In this document: one piece after another, positions 22,244 through 30,786 of the stretch
Numbering within the stretch: the first letter of the stretch is position 1
Layout: each line of letters starts with the position of its first letter
Assembly (NCBI GenBank): GCA_900543105.1
Contig: UQQA01000011.1
Coordinates: 1 to 31,234, forward strand
From: an uncultured Ruminococcus sp.
Lineage (GTDB): Bacteria; Bacillota; Clostridia; Oscillospirales; Ruminococcaceae
Direction of reading: 5' to 3'
DNA: 31,234 nt
Position numbers and translations under genes: made by a program
The notes under the pieces: generated by a model
What the model was told of the DNA's origin: nothing
Databases searched by the model: none
Seen by the model: only the letters and a program-made list of their open reading frames with translations

Positions 22244-22843
22244 ATGTCAAAAACGGCTCTGCCGCTCGTAATACTTGCGGAGCAGTTCGCAAAGCTCCCC
22301 GGAATAGGAATGAAGTCGGCTCAAAGGCTCGCTTACTACGTTATGACGATGAGCGATGAGGAAGCGCAGGCTTTTTCCGATGCGATAATGAACGCTCACC
22401 AAAAAGTTACCTACTGCAAGGTCTGCGCAAACTTCACCGAGAATGAGCTTTGTCCGATATGCAGTGATGATTTCCGTGACCACAGCACCGTATGCGTTGT
22501 CGAAGCGCCTAAGGACATCGAAGCTTTCGAGCGCACCAACGAATACAAGGGCGTTTATCACGTTCTGCACGGACTTCTTTCACCTATGGACGGTGTAACT
22601 CCGGAGATGCTGAGGATAAAGGAGCTTCTTGCGAGGGTGAACGCAGGCGGAGTGCGCGAGGTCATTATGGCTACCAACCCGACAGTTGAGGGTGAGGCTA
22701 CCGCTGTTTACATTTCAAAGCTTTTAAAGCCGCTCGGTGTAAAGGTCACAAGGCTTGCTTTCGGTCTGCCCGTTGGTGCTATGGTCGAGTACGCAGACAG
22801 GACAACGCTGTTCAAAGCACTCGAAAACCGCAATGAAATGTAA
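22244..22843 (+). CDS. recR: Recombination protein RecR
   Basis: A 199-residue protein that with RecF and RecO loads RecA at single-strand gaps. It has the N-terminal helix-hairpin-helix (AKLPGIGMKSAQRLAYY), a C4 zinc finger (C58, C61, C70, C73), and a TOPRIM domain starting VCVVEAPKDIEAFE (E87). Length equals that of the family. ATG 22244 is chosen over longer frames because AAAGGAATGA precedes it and SKTALPLVILAEQFAKLPG matches the normal N-terminus. Confidence 0.96.
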   Translation: MSKTALPLVILAEQFAKLPGIGMKSAQRLAYYVMTMSDEEAQAFSDAIMNAHQKVTYCKVCANFTENELCPICSDDFRDHSTVCVVEAPKDIEAFERTNEYKGVYHVLHGLLSPMDGVTPEMLRIKELLARVNAGGVREVIMATNPTVEGEATAVYISKLLKPLGVKVTRLAFGLPVGAMVEYADRTTLFKALENRNEM

Positions 22844-22901
22844 ATAATGCACAAATCAGAAAAAAATATTTGTATAAAACGCCAAAGTTATACAAAAACT
22901 A

Positions 22902-22930
22902 TTGCCAAACAGAAATGGACGTGCTATAAT
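22902..22930 (+). promoter_or_regulatory. Promoter of the tRNA-Gln pair
   Basis: TTGCCA (22902-22907), 17 bases, TATAAT (22925-22930), about 50 bases before the first tRNA. Confidence 0.75.
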
Positions 22931-22982
22931 AATTACTGTCGTTTGACGATGAGCTTGATTATTTCCTCATTAAAAAGTTCAA

Positions 22983-23059
22983 TGGGATATAGCCAAGCGG
23001 CTAAGGCAACGGACTTTGACTCCGTCATTTCGTTGGTTCAAATCCAACTATCCCAACCA
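22983..23059 (+). tRNA. tRNA-Gln (anticodon TTG)
   Basis: The acceptor arms TGGGATA and TATCCCA pair fully, the T-loop is GGTTCAAATCC, and the anticodon loop CTTTGAC is closed by ACGGA/TCCGT, giving TTG. The CCA end is encoded at 23057-23059. Confidence 0.95.
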
Positions 23060-23106
23060 AAGTAAGTTGCCGTTAATGCATCGCCTTTTCGATCGGCGAC
23101 TTATAC

Positions 23107-23182
23107 TGGGGTGTAGCCAAGCGGTAAGGCACCTGACTCTGACTCAGGCATTTCCGGGGTTCAAATCCCTGCACCCCAACCA
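23107..23182 (+). tRNA. tRNA-Gln (anticodon CTG)
   Basis: Acceptor arms TGGGGTG/CACCCCA, T-loop GGTTCAAATCC and anticodon loop CTCTGAC closed by CCTGA/TCAGG give CTG, reading CAG codons. CCA is encoded at 23180-23182. It lies 47 bases after the first glutamine tRNA and shares its promoter. Confidence 0.95.
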
Positions 23183-23186
23183 GCAG

Positions 23187-23222
23187 AAATCCGTTTCTTG
23201 TTAAAAGAAACGGATTTTTTTT
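23187..23222 (+). terminator. Terminator of the tRNA operon
   Basis: AAATCCGTTTCTT (23187-23199) and AAGAAACGGATTT (23205-23217) form a 13-pair stem with a five-base loop and a strong T-run. Confidence 0.92.
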
Positions 23223-23340
23223 ATCCAAACGCATCGATCCTGTAGGACGGCTTCACGTTCCGCTTTACCTTTTTGCGGTCGGGAAAATCTGACCTGCAGA
23301 ATATGGATATGATCTTTTTCAAAAAAAGGAAAGGAACAAA

Positions 23341-24015
23341 ATGAATTTTTCAAGAAAATCTATCGATATACTTTTTGAACTCAAACTGCGCGACAGCAGG
23401 GAATATTATGAGGAGCAGAAGCCGATATACAAAAAGGTCATAACCGAGCCGTTTGCGGAGATAGCCGCAGGGCTTGCGCCGACCTTTGAAAAGATCGACA
23501 GCCGGCTCGTCTGCTCTCCGAAATGCGTTTCGAGAGTTCGCCGTGACACACGCTTTACCAAGGACAAGTCGCTTTTCCGCGACCATATCTGGATAGCCGT
23601 GAGCAGACCGCGCGAAAGGCTTGGAAATGCGCTCTCGTTTTATTTCTGCATCGAACAGACGGGCTTTTCATACGGCGTTGGCTATTACCAAGCGCCCACG
23701 GCTGTTATGGAGAGCCTGCGCAAGCTTATAAAAAATGACGACAAAAGCTACAAGGCGGCTGTGAAAATGCTGAAAGCTTCGCCCGAATTTTCGCTTGACG
23801 GTGACATTTACAAAAAGAACCGTTTCCCCGATGAAAGCGAGGAAAAGCAGAACTGGCTCAACCGCAGGAGTATTTCCGTCAACGCTCTGAGCCACGATCA
23901 CGACTTGCTTTTCAGCGACAAACTCATACCGTTCCTCATCGGCGAATTTGAGAAGCTTGCACCCGTTTATGAACTGCTTTTAAAGGCAGAGGACGACTCA
24001 CGAAAGGAAGACTGA
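23341..24015 (+). CDS. DUF2461 family protein
   Basis: A 224-residue soluble protein of the DUF2461 (TIGR02453) family. Family marks are the N-terminal FSRKSIDILFELKLRDSREYY, RRDTRFTKDKSLFRDHIWIAV in the middle, and GFSYGVGYYQAP. The function is not known; no catalytic residues are established. Its ATG has GGAAAGGA upstream. The stop codon lies two bases before deoC, so the two genes are cotranscribed, and the histidine kinase gene follows closely too. No clear promoter was found in the 118-base gap after the tRNA terminator. Confidence 0.88.
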   Translation: MNFSRKSIDILFELKLRDSREYYEEQKPIYKKVITEPFAEIAAGLAPTFEKIDSRLVCSPKCVSRVRRDTRFTKDKSLFRDHIWIAVSRPRERLGNALSFYFCIEQTGFSYGVGYYQAPTAVMESLRKLIKNDDKSYKAAVKMLKASPEFSLDGDIYKKNRFPDESEEKQNWLNRRSISVNALSHDHDLLFSDKLIPFLIGEFEKLAPVYELLLKAEDDSRKED

Positions 24016-24017
24016 CA

Positions 24018-24671
24018 ATGGAAAAAGAACAGATTTATCCGCACATCGACCATACTATGCTCAAAGCAGTTTCGACCGAGGCTGACATCGATAAGCTTTG
24101 CGAAGAAGCACTTCGCCTCAACACGGCTTCTGTATGCATACCGCCGAGCTTTATTTCGTATGCGAGAAAAAAATTCGGCGAAAAACTCAATATTTGCACG
24201 GTGATAGGCTTTCCTCTCGGCTACAACACAACTGCCGTAAAGGTGTTCGAGGCGCAGTGCGCTATAGCTGACGGTGCAGACGAGCTTGATATGGTCGTGA
24301 ACCTCGGTGATGTAAAAATGGGAAGATTCGACAAGGTAACGGCGGAAATTGCCGCTTTGAAAAAGGTCTGCGGCGATAAGATACTCAAAGTCATCATCGA
24401 GACCTGCTACCTTGAAAAGATAGAGAAAATTGCACTCTGCGACTGCGTTACAAATGCGGGAGCGGACTACATAAAGACTTCGACAGGCTTCGGCACGGAC
24501 GGTGCAAAGCTTGAAGATATCAAGCTTTTCAAGAAGCACATCGGCGAAAATGTCAGGATGAAAGCGGCAGGCGGCGTAAAGACAAAGGCTGACCTTGAAG
24601 CTTTTCTGAACGAGGGCTGCGATAGGATAGGAACAAGTTCGGCGGTGAAGATACTGTCCGGGGAAAATTAA
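24018..24671 (+). CDS. deoC: Deoxyribose-phosphate aldolase
   Basis: A 217-residue class I aldolase that splits 2-deoxyribose 5-phosphate into acetaldehyde and glyceraldehyde 3-phosphate in deoxynucleoside breakdown. The active-site residues are present: D91 in ELDMVVNLG, the Schiff-base lysine K153 in YIKTSTGF, and K182 in MKAAGGVK. Length is typical. It starts two bases after the DUF2461 gene and is followed after 13 bases by the kinase gene. No other nucleoside-catabolism gene (deoB, deoA, deoD) is in the window, so the operon is not a standard deo operon. Confidence 0.96.
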   Translation: MEKEQIYPHIDHTMLKAVSTEADIDKLCEEALRLNTASVCIPPSFISYARKKFGEKLNICTVIGFPLGYNTTAVKVFEAQCAIADGADELDMVVNLGDVKMGRFDKVTAEIAALKKVCGDKILKVIIETCYLEKIEKIALCDCVTNAGADYIKTSTGFGTDGAKLEDIKLFKKHIGENVRMKAAGGVKTKADLEAFLNEGCDRIGTSSAVKILSGEN

Positions 24672-24684
24672 ACAGGGGAGCGGT

Positions 24685-26472
24685 ATGAAGCTGATAAACA
24701 AACTGCTCAACACTAATATCCGCACGAAGCTTATCGTGATGTTCATTGCGGTTATCGTCCCCGTTTTTGCGGCAGGAATTTACCTCATTATGAACACGAT
24801 AGGAGTTTTGCAGGAAAGCACCGTCAAGGAGGCGTACAAGGACGCTGACAACCTTAAAATAAGGCTCACGGACACGCTTTTCACGACCTCTGCGGCGGCT
24901 GACACAATATACAATGACGAGAGCATAAGCTATCTTCTCAACAGCGGACTGAACCACGATGAATGTCTTGATTTCTATGCAACGCACCCCGTTGTATCGG
25001 GCTACAGAAACGCTTATTCACAGATCTCGGATATAACCTTTTATGTTGATATGGGCGAAGATCCGAATGGCTTTCTTTACAATCTCTCTTTTCAGCGCAT
25101 AACCAAGCAGATAAAGGATTCAAACTGGTTCGGCGAAGCTTTGGAGACAACTGCACCGATATGGCGGGTGCTGAAAAATCCATCCGATTCAAAATGCTAT
25201 CTTAGCTATATCCGTCAGATAAAGTCAAAAGACGGCGGGAGCCTTGGCGTTATGGTCGTTTACATCAATCAGGACTGGATAGAAACACTTATGGAGGACG
25301 AGGTTTTCAACGTTATCTTCGCTGTTCAGAACGGAATGGTCTTTTACAGCAATATACCCGAATACGACCTCGGCAAAGTATTCACAACGCCCGACTTTGA
25401 ACTTGACGGCACGGAAAAAGACCCGATCGAGCTTACGGGAAAATCTCCGCTGACAGACAAGGGCTACACGGTTGCGACCAACTTCAACTACAATCATACG
25501 GGCAACTTTTTTCAGATATATCTTGTGAAGCCTTATGCTATCGTAACGGGTGCGACAAAGGAGCTTTCGTTCGGATATGTTTTCTACATTACCTCCTGCT
25601 TCCTGCTGTCGGTGTTCATCGCGATACTTTTTACATCGTATTTCGTGCGAAGGATAGGCTTTCTGCGCGATCAGATGCACAGAGTAACGGTCGGCGACTT
25701 CGACCTTAACGAGAAGATAGATGGTGACGACGAGATCAATGAGCTTTACAACGACCTGCAGGTAATGGTAAAGAGTATGCAGGAGCTTATGAATGAGGCT
25801 TACGAGGCGAAAATTCAGACGGAAACGTTTCGTTTAAATCAGGTCGAAGCCGAGTTCAAGACCCTTGCGAGCCAGATAAATCCGCACTTCCTTTATAACA
25901 CGCTTGAAACGATACGAATGAAAGCGTATGTGAACAACGACAAGGAAACGGCCGATCTTGTAAAAAAGCTCGGAAAGTTTATGCGCCGCTGTCTTGAAGT
26001 CAAAAACAGTATGGTCACGCTCGAATCGGAGCTTGAATTCACAAAGAGCTACCTTGAATTGCAGGCGGCCCGTTTCGGCGACAGGATATCATACTCGATA
26101 GATAATGAAATTGACGGAAATTATCCTATTTTGCCGCTCATTATACAGCCTATCGTTGAAAATGCGTTTGTTCACGGCATCGAGAGCAGCAAGAGCAACG
26201 GAAAGATAACCGTGAGCATAAAATATTCGGGCGAAAATGTCATTATCGAGGTCGAGGACAACGGTCAGGGCATACCCGATGACAAAATGTCCGAGCTGAG
26301 GTGGAAGCTTGAAGAAAACGACACATCTTCGGGAAAGAGCATCGGTTTGACGAACGTGAACAAGCGAATAAAGATGTTCCACGGCGATGAATACGGTCTT
26401 TCTTTCACCAGTCAGATAGGAAAGGGAACAAGGGTAAGGATAACCTTGCCGAAGGAGGTAAAAAATCAATAG
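24685..26472 (+). CDS. YesM-like sensor histidine kinase
   Basis: A 595-residue membrane sensor of the LytS/YesM type. TM1 spans about 14-38, and an extracellular sensor region (about 39-295, dCache-like) is followed by TM2 (about 296-321) and a HAMP linker. The phospho-acceptor is H401 in NPHFLYNTLETIRM, and the ATPase has the N-box at N493 (VENAFVH), G1 DNGQGI (525-530) and SIGLTNVNKR (G2). All key residues are intact. Such kinases commonly sense extracellular sugars or glycan fragments and control binding-protein transporters. The gene follows deoC by 13 bases; its regulator gene is 180 bases downstream with its own promoter. The ligand is unknown. Confidence 0.92.
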   Translation: MKLINKLLNTNIRTKLIVMFIAVIVPVFAAGIYLIMNTIGVLQESTVKEAYKDADNLKIRLTDTLFTTSAAADTIYNDESISYLLNSGLNHDECLDFYATHPVVSGYRNAYSQISDITFYVDMGEDPNGFLYNLSFQRITKQIKDSNWFGEALETTAPIWRVLKNPSDSKCYLSYIRQIKSKDGGSLGVMVVYINQDWIETLMEDEVFNVIFAVQNGMVFYSNIPEYDLGKVFTTPDFELDGTEKDPIELTGKSPLTDKGYTVATNFNYNHTGNFFQIYLVKPYAIVTGATKELSFGYVFYITSCFLLSVFIAILFTSYFVRRIGFLRDQMHRVTVGDFDLNEKIDGDDEINELYNDLQVMVKSMQELMNEAYEAKIQTETFRLNQVEAEFKTLASQINPHFLYNTLETIRMKAYVNNDKETADLVKKLGKFMRRCLEVKNSMVTLESELEFTKSYLELQAARFGDRISYSIDNEIDGNYPILPLIIQPIVENAFVHGIESSKSNGKITVSIKYSGENVIIEVEDNGQGIPDDKMSELRWKLEENDTSSGKSIGLTNVNKRIKMFHGDEYGLSFTSQIGKGTRVRITLPKEVKNQ

Positions 26473-26576
26473 TTTTCGATCCCGAGAATAATTTGTGCTT
26501 TTTCAAAGAAATGCTCAAAAAACGACTGTAATTTTTATATAAATATCATCAAGATATGAAATTTTTATGAAAAGCA

Positions 26577-26605
26577 TTGATAAATATGTCGGAATAAGCT
26601 ATAAT
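26577..26605 (+). promoter_or_regulatory. Promoter of the response regulator gene
   Basis: TTGATA (26577-26582), 17 bases, TATAAT (26600-26605). It lies in the 180-base gap between kinase and regulator, so the regulator can be expressed without the kinase. Confidence 0.75.
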
Positions 26606-26651
26606 TGTATAAAAGGGCAGTCAAAGCTGCGTAAAAAGGAGGTCGGGTGAT

Positions 26652-28208
26652 TTGCTCAAAGTTCTGTTGGTTGATGACGAACCGAACGTGCGCCTTGGCG
26701 TAAAGATGATGATACCGTGGGACGAACTCGGACTTGAAGTTATTGATGAGGGAGAGGACGGGGACGACGGACTTAACAAAATACTTATACACGATCCCGA
26801 TATAGTTATTGCCGATGTGAAGATGCCGGGAATGACGGGGATACAGATGATCGATGCTGCGATAAAGAACGGTTTTAAGGGAAAAGCTGTGATACTCTCC
26901 GGTTATTCCGATTTTGCTTATGCAAAGGAGGCTATGTCGCTCGGTGTGAAGAGATTCATTCTCAAACCCGTTGACGAAGATGAGCTTATCGAATGTCTGA
27001 AAGCGCTTGTGTCCGAGATAAAGGCGGAAAAGGAGAGCAGCCTGCAGCTTCAGAAAGGCAGTGAGTTCCTCAACGAAAATGCTATCAAGGAGCTTCTTAT
27101 CGGCGGAGCATCGGCTTCGGACAACAGCGCACTGAAAGCATACAGCAGCGGACGGAAGTTCAACGTTGTGCTTATCAGTGCGACCGAAAAAAACAGCTTT
27201 GAATCGCGCCAGTTCATTCTTGACAAGATACGCAGCCGACTTTCCGAAATGGAGAACGTTGATGCTGTTCCCATAGACCTCAACGGTATGCTTGCCGTTA
27301 TATTCAAGGACAGCCCAGACGAGCGCATACAGGAATGTATGAGCAGGCTGAACTTCGATTATAGGGGAATGATATTTGCTGCGATAGGCGAATCCGTTCA
27401 TTCGGCAAAGGAGATATCGGCTTCCTACCGCTCGGCGAACGAGATATACAACAACCGTTTTCTCTATCTTCACTACGGTGTTATTTCCGCCGAGAAGATA
27501 CGCAGCCGAAGCGATGAGGACATTCCTGCACCCGAAACAATAGCTGCACAGTTCTTCCCGTTTATGGAGATAAACGACAAGGAGCGTTTGGAGGGCTGTT
27601 TTGCACGCTTTCAGGAATCGCTTTGCAGGAACAGCTTCACTCCCGAAAAGATCCGCGTTATCTGCATTACGACCGTACTCAGCACGAAAAATCTTATCAT
27701 AAAAAGCGTTGGCGAAAAAAAGGCAGAGCCGTTCAAGGACGATTATATCGTCAGTCAGATAGGCTCGCTCGGCAGTCTGCACGACATAATCGAGCTGATG
27801 AAGAAAGAGTTCACCGAGTTTTCCGACAGCGTTTACGGCAGGACGACCAAAAGCACGATGGAGCGCGTAGTTCAGTACATACACGCGAACTATAATCAGG
27901 AGCTTCGCCTTGAAATGCTCGCGAACATATTCGGATACAACAGCGCATATCTCGGCAAGGTCTTTCATCAGTATATGGGCGACAATTTCAACAATTATCT
28001 CGATAAAATCCGTATCACCGAGGCTAAAAGACTTCTTGCGGAGGACGAATACAAGGTCTATGAGGTCGCGGAGAGGGTCGGCTACACGAACATCAACTAT
28101 TTCCACAACAAATTCAAAAAATATGTCGGAGTCAGTCCGTTAAGCTACAAAAAGGCTTGCATTGCAGGGGAGAAGCCTGATGATAACGACGGAAAAGGGC
28201 AGGACTGA
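26652..28208 (+). CDS. YesN-like AraC-family response regulator
   Basis: A 518-residue cytoplasmic regulator paired with the preceding kinase. The receiver domain (1-120) has the acidic pair D8-D9, phospho-acceptor D55 (VIADVKMPG) and the conserved lysine in ILKPVDEDE. A long central linker (about 130-395) follows. The C-terminal AraC DNA-binding domain has two helix-turn-helix units, LEMLANIFGYNSAYLGKVFHQ and YEVAERVGYTNINYFHNKFKK, ending VGVSPLSYKK. The TTG start is supported by AAGGAGG (26636-26642). Targets are usually nearby sugar importers, but none is adjacent, so its regulon is likely elsewhere, possibly including the orphan binding protein at 13.2-14.6 kb. Confidence 0.92.
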   Translation: MLKVLLVDDEPNVRLGVKMMIPWDELGLEVIDEGEDGDDGLNKILIHDPDIVIADVKMPGMTGIQMIDAAIKNGFKGKAVILSGYSDFAYAKEAMSLGVKRFILKPVDEDELIECLKALVSEIKAEKESSLQLQKGSEFLNENAIKELLIGGASASDNSALKAYSSGRKFNVVLISATEKNSFESRQFILDKIRSRLSEMENVDAVPIDLNGMLAVIFKDSPDERIQECMSRLNFDYRGMIFAAIGESVHSAKEISASYRSANEIYNNRFLYLHYGVISAEKIRSRSDEDIPAPETIAAQFFPFMEINDKERLEGCFARFQESLCRNSFTPEKIRVICITTVLSTKNLIIKSVGEKKAEPFKDDYIVSQIGSLGSLHDIIELMKKEFTEFSDSVYGRTTKSTMERVVQYIHANYNQELRLEMLANIFGYNSAYLGKVFHQYMGDNFNNYLDKIRITEAKRLLAEDEYKVYEVAERVGYTNINYFHNKFKKYVGVSPLSYKKACIAGEKPDDNDGKGQD

Positions 28209-28257
28209 CAGCCGTTTTGCGCAAAATCCGATATTTTGTAAAAAAATAAAAAAACTC

Positions 28258-28286
28258 TTGATTTCGGAAGAAAAATGTTATATAAT
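28258..28286 (+). promoter_or_regulatory. Promoter of the NifU-like/GGGtGRT operon
   Basis: TTGATT (28258-28263), 17 bases, TATAAT (28281-28286), about 55 bases upstream of the first ATG. Confidence 0.75.
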
Positions 28287-28340
28287 TAACGAGTATGCAG
28301 ATGGCATTTATTTGCCGTTAATAACGAAAGGAGTCATAGT

Positions 28341-29033
28341 ATGAATTATACTCATGAAGTTGAAACTATGTGCAGCGTCAAGCAGGGCGTAGCACACGGC
28401 TGTGCACCTATCCCCGAAGAAGCAAAATGGGTCAAGGCTAAGGATGTCAAGGACATTTCCGGCTTTACTCACGGTATCGGCTGGTGCGCTCCTCAGCAGG
28501 GTACCTGCAAGCTTTCCCTCAACATCAAGGAAGGCGTTATCCAGGAAGCTCTCGTTGAAACAATCGGCTGCTCCGGTATGACACACTCCGCAGCTATGGC
28601 AGCAGAGATCCTCCCTGGCAGAACAATTCTCGAAGCTCTTAATACAGACCTCGTTTGCGATGCTATCAACACCGCTATGAGAGAACTCTTCCTCCAGATC
28701 GTTTACGGCCGTTCACAGTCTGCTTTCTCCGAAGACGGACTTGCAATCGGCGCAGGACTTGAAGACCTCGGTAAGGGACTTCGTTCACAGGTCGGCACAA
28801 TGTACGGTACTCTCAAGAAGGGCCCCCGTTACCTCGAAATGACCGACGGTTATGTTACAGGCATTGCTCTTGATGCAGATGACGAGATCATCGGCTACAA
28901 GTTCATCAACTTCGGTAAGATGATGGACTTCATCAAGAAGGGTGACGACGTTCAGACAGCTTACGAAAAGGCTCAGGGTCAGTACGGCAGAGTTGCTGAC
29001 GCTGTTAAGATCATCGACCCCAGAAAAGAATAA
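28341..29033 (+). CDS. NifU-like iron-sulphur scaffold-type protein
   Basis: A 230-residue protein whose central part resembles the NifU/IscU scaffold fold. Three cysteines occur at the positions that hold a nascent iron-sulphur cluster in IscU: C56 (GTCKLSL), C77 (ETIGCSGMTHSAAM) and C106 (DLVCDAIN). Additional cysteines at 11, 21 and 49 are unusual and may bind a further metal. The region after about 120 is longer than in IscU and has no recognised domain. The gene uses a restricted codon set, has a good promoter and AAAGGAG, and so appears strongly expressed. It is followed after 14 bases by the GGGtGRT gene, with which relatives are commonly paired in Clostridia. Scaffold activity is inferred from the cysteine pattern. 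Confidence 0.82.
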   Translation: MNYTHEVETMCSVKQGVAHGCAPIPEEAKWVKAKDVKDISGFTHGIGWCAPQQGTCKLSLNIKEGVIQEALVETIGCSGMTHSAAMAAEILPGRTILEALNTDLVCDAINTAMRELFLQIVYGRSQSAFSEDGLAIGAGLEDLGKGLRSQVGTMYGTLKKGPRYLEMTDGYVTGIALDADDEIIGYKFINFGKMMDFIKKGDDVQTAYEKAQGQYGRVADAVKIIDPRKE

Positions 29034-29047
29034 GGAGGATTACAACG

Positions 29048-30049
29048 ATGGCTTTATTTGAATCATACGAGAGAAGAGAAAAGCAGATTCTTGACGTTCT
29101 CAAAAAATACGGTATCAACTCTATCGAAGAGTGTGCAGATATCTGCAAGGCAAAGGGCTTCGATCCATATAAGATCACAGAAGGCATTCAGCCTATCTGC
29201 TTTGAAAATGCAAAGTGGGCTTACACAGTAGGCTGCGCTATCGCAATCAAGAAGGGCTGCACAAGAGCTGCTGACGCTGCTGCTGCAATCGGCGAAGGCC
29301 TCCAGTCTTTCTGCATCCCCGGTTCTGTTGCTGACCAGCGTAAGGTTGGTCTTGGCCACGGCAACCTCGGCAAGATGCTTCTTGAAGAAGACACAGAATG
29401 TTTCGCATTCCTCGCAGGTCACGAATCCTTTGCTGCTGCTGAAGGTGCTATCGGTATCGCTGAGAAGGCTAACAAGGTTCGTAAAAAGCCTCTCAGAGTT
29501 ATTCTTAACGGTCTTGGCAAGGACGCTGCACAGATCATTGCCCGTATCAATGGCTTTACATACATTGAAACAGAAATGGACTACTACACAGGCGAAGTTA
29601 AGGAAGTATTCCGTAAGGCTTACTCCGACGGACTCCGTGCAAAGGTAAACTGCTACGGCGCTAACGACGTAACAGAAGGCGTTGCAATTATGTGGAAGGA
29701 AGGCGTTGACGTTTCCATCACAGGTAACTCCACCAACCCAACACGTTTCCAGCACCCTGTTGCAGGCACATACAAGAAGGAATGTGTTGAAAAGGGCAAG
29801 AAGTACTTCTCCGTTGCTTCCGGCGGCGGCACAGGACGTACACTTCATCCTGACAACATGGCTGCAGGCCCTGCTTCCTATGGTATGACAGATACAATGG
29901 GACGTATGCACTCCGACGCTCAGTTCGCAGGTTCTTCTTCCGTTCCTGCTCACGTTGAGATGATGGGTCTTATCGGCATGGGCAACAACCCTATGGTTGG
30001 TGCTACTGTTGCTTGCGCTGTTGCTGTTGAGGAAGCTATGAAAGCGTAA
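29048..30049 (+). CDS. GGGtGRT protein (uncharacterised family)
   Basis: A 333-residue protein of the GGGtGRT family (PF14057), named after the motif seen here at residues 259-265 (ASGGGTGRTLHPD). Other conserved-looking parts are GYGINSIEE-type N-terminal helices, GHGNLGKMLLEED, FLAGHESFAAAEGA and the C-terminal ASYGMTDTMGRMHSDAQFAG. It has no signal or membrane segment. Cysteines at 29, 33, 51, 63 and 71 lie in the N-terminal part. The function is unknown. Restricted codon use, GGAGG before the ATG and tight coupling to the NifU-like gene suggest an abundant partner, possibly the acceptor or user of an iron-sulphur cluster; that is inference only. Confidence 0.88.
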   Translation: MALFESYERREKQILDVLKKYGINSIEECADICKAKGFDPYKITEGIQPICFENAKWAYTVGCAIAIKKGCTRAADAAAAIGEGLQSFCIPGSVADQRKVGLGHGNLGKMLLEEDTECFAFLAGHESFAAAEGAIGIAEKANKVRKKPLRVILNGLGKDAAQIIARINGFTYIETEMDYYTGEVKEVFRKAYSDGLRAKVNCYGANDVTEGVAIMWKEGVDVSITGNSTNPTRFQHPVAGTYKKECVEKGKKYFSVASGGGTGRTLHPDNMAAGPASYGMTDTMGRMHSDAQFAGSSSVPAHVEMMGLIGMGNNPMVGATVACAVAVEEAMKA

Positions 30050-30080
30050 GAAACAACGTACCTACGTCATTTAACAAATA

Positions 30081-30119
30081 AAAAAGCTCCTCTTGGTCAA
30101 TTCCAAGGGGAGCTTTTTG
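30081..30119. terminator. Terminator of the NifU-like/GGGtGRT operon
   Basis: AAAAAGCTCCTCTTGG (30081-30096) pairs with CCAAGGGGAGCTTTTT (30103-30118) with one G-U-type mismatch. A- and T-runs on both sides make it bidirectional, fitting the convergent pdxT gene. Confidence 0.9.
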
Positions 30120-30174
30120 TATGTTTATATGATGTGGCTATCGTTCGCCGCTTGCTCACAAAAATACAAGCAGA

Positions 30175-30209
30175 TAAAAAATCCCTCTCTGCCGATTTCG
30201 ACGGAGAGG
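30175..30209 (-). terminator. Terminator of pdxST
   Basis: On the minus strand CCTCTCCGTCG and CGGCAGAGAGG form a hairpin, followed by GATTTTTT, eight bases after the pdxT stop. Confidence 0.85.
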
Positions 30210-30216
30210 AAAATTT

Positions 30217-30786
30217 TTATTCACCTATCATATTCAAAAAATATTCGTGTACAAAGGTGTCATCGTTAAGCTCAGGGTGAAAAGCGATAGCAAGCTGCTT
30301 GTTGTACCGTACCGCAGCTGTCTTGCCGTCAACGGTCGAAAGCACTTCCGTCTTTCCGGGATCGCTCGCATAAGGTGCGCGGATAAAGGTCATAGGAACG
30401 CTTTTTCCTGCAAAATCAGCCTCCGTGAAAAAGCTGCCGAGCTGTCTGCCGTAAGCATTGCGCTTTACAGTGAAAGGCATCGTGCCGAAGCATGGTTCTT
30501 CGCCGCCGTCTATCTTTTCGGCGAGGAGTATCATTCCCGCGCAAGTGCCGAAAACAGGCAGACCATTCTGTATCTTTTCTTTGAGCGGCTCATAAAGTTC
30601 AAGCTCATGAAGAAGCTTTTTCTGAACTGTGCTTTCGCCGCCCGGAATTATCAAACCGTCAAAGCTGCGGTCGATGTCGGGAAGCTGACGTATCTCGAAG
30701 CACTCCGCTCCAAGCTGTGAAAGCTTTTTTTCGTGTTCGATAAATGCGCCCTGAAGCGCAAGCACACCAATAACAGGCTTGCTCAT
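30217..30786 (-). CDS. pdxT: Pyridoxal 5'-phosphate synthase glutaminase subunit
   Basis: A 189-residue class I glutaminase that releases ammonia from glutamine and channels it to PdxS for vitamin B6 (PLP) synthesis. The N-terminus IGVLALQGAFIEH is typical. The catalytic triad is visible: C82 in FGTCAGMILL, and H170/E172 in AFHPEL; GGESTV (about 49-54) helps form the oxyanion region. Its ATG overlaps the pdxS stop (TAATG), so the two subunits are translationally coupled. Confidence 0.97.
   Translation of the reverse strand: MSKPVIGVLALQGAFIEHEKKLSQLGAECFEIRQLPDIDRSFDGLIIPGGESTVQKKLLHELELYEPLKEKIQNGLPVFGTCAGMILLAEKIDGGEEPCFGTMPFTVKRNAYGRQLGSFFTEADFAGKSVPMTFIRAPYASDPGKTEVLSTVDGKTAAVRYNKQLAIAFHPELNDDTFVHEYFLNMIGE

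Noticed and set aside
26565..28106. 513-residue open frame on the minus strand opposite the response regulator
   Set aside because: It lies wholly antisense to a clear AraC-type regulator, has no ribosome site or recognisable domain, and its composition reflects the codon bias of the sense gene.
29063..29953. 296-residue open frame antisense to the GGGtGRT gene
   Set aside because: The sense gene is a recognised family; the antisense frame is rich in Cys, Val and Ser from mirrored codon bias and has no start signals.
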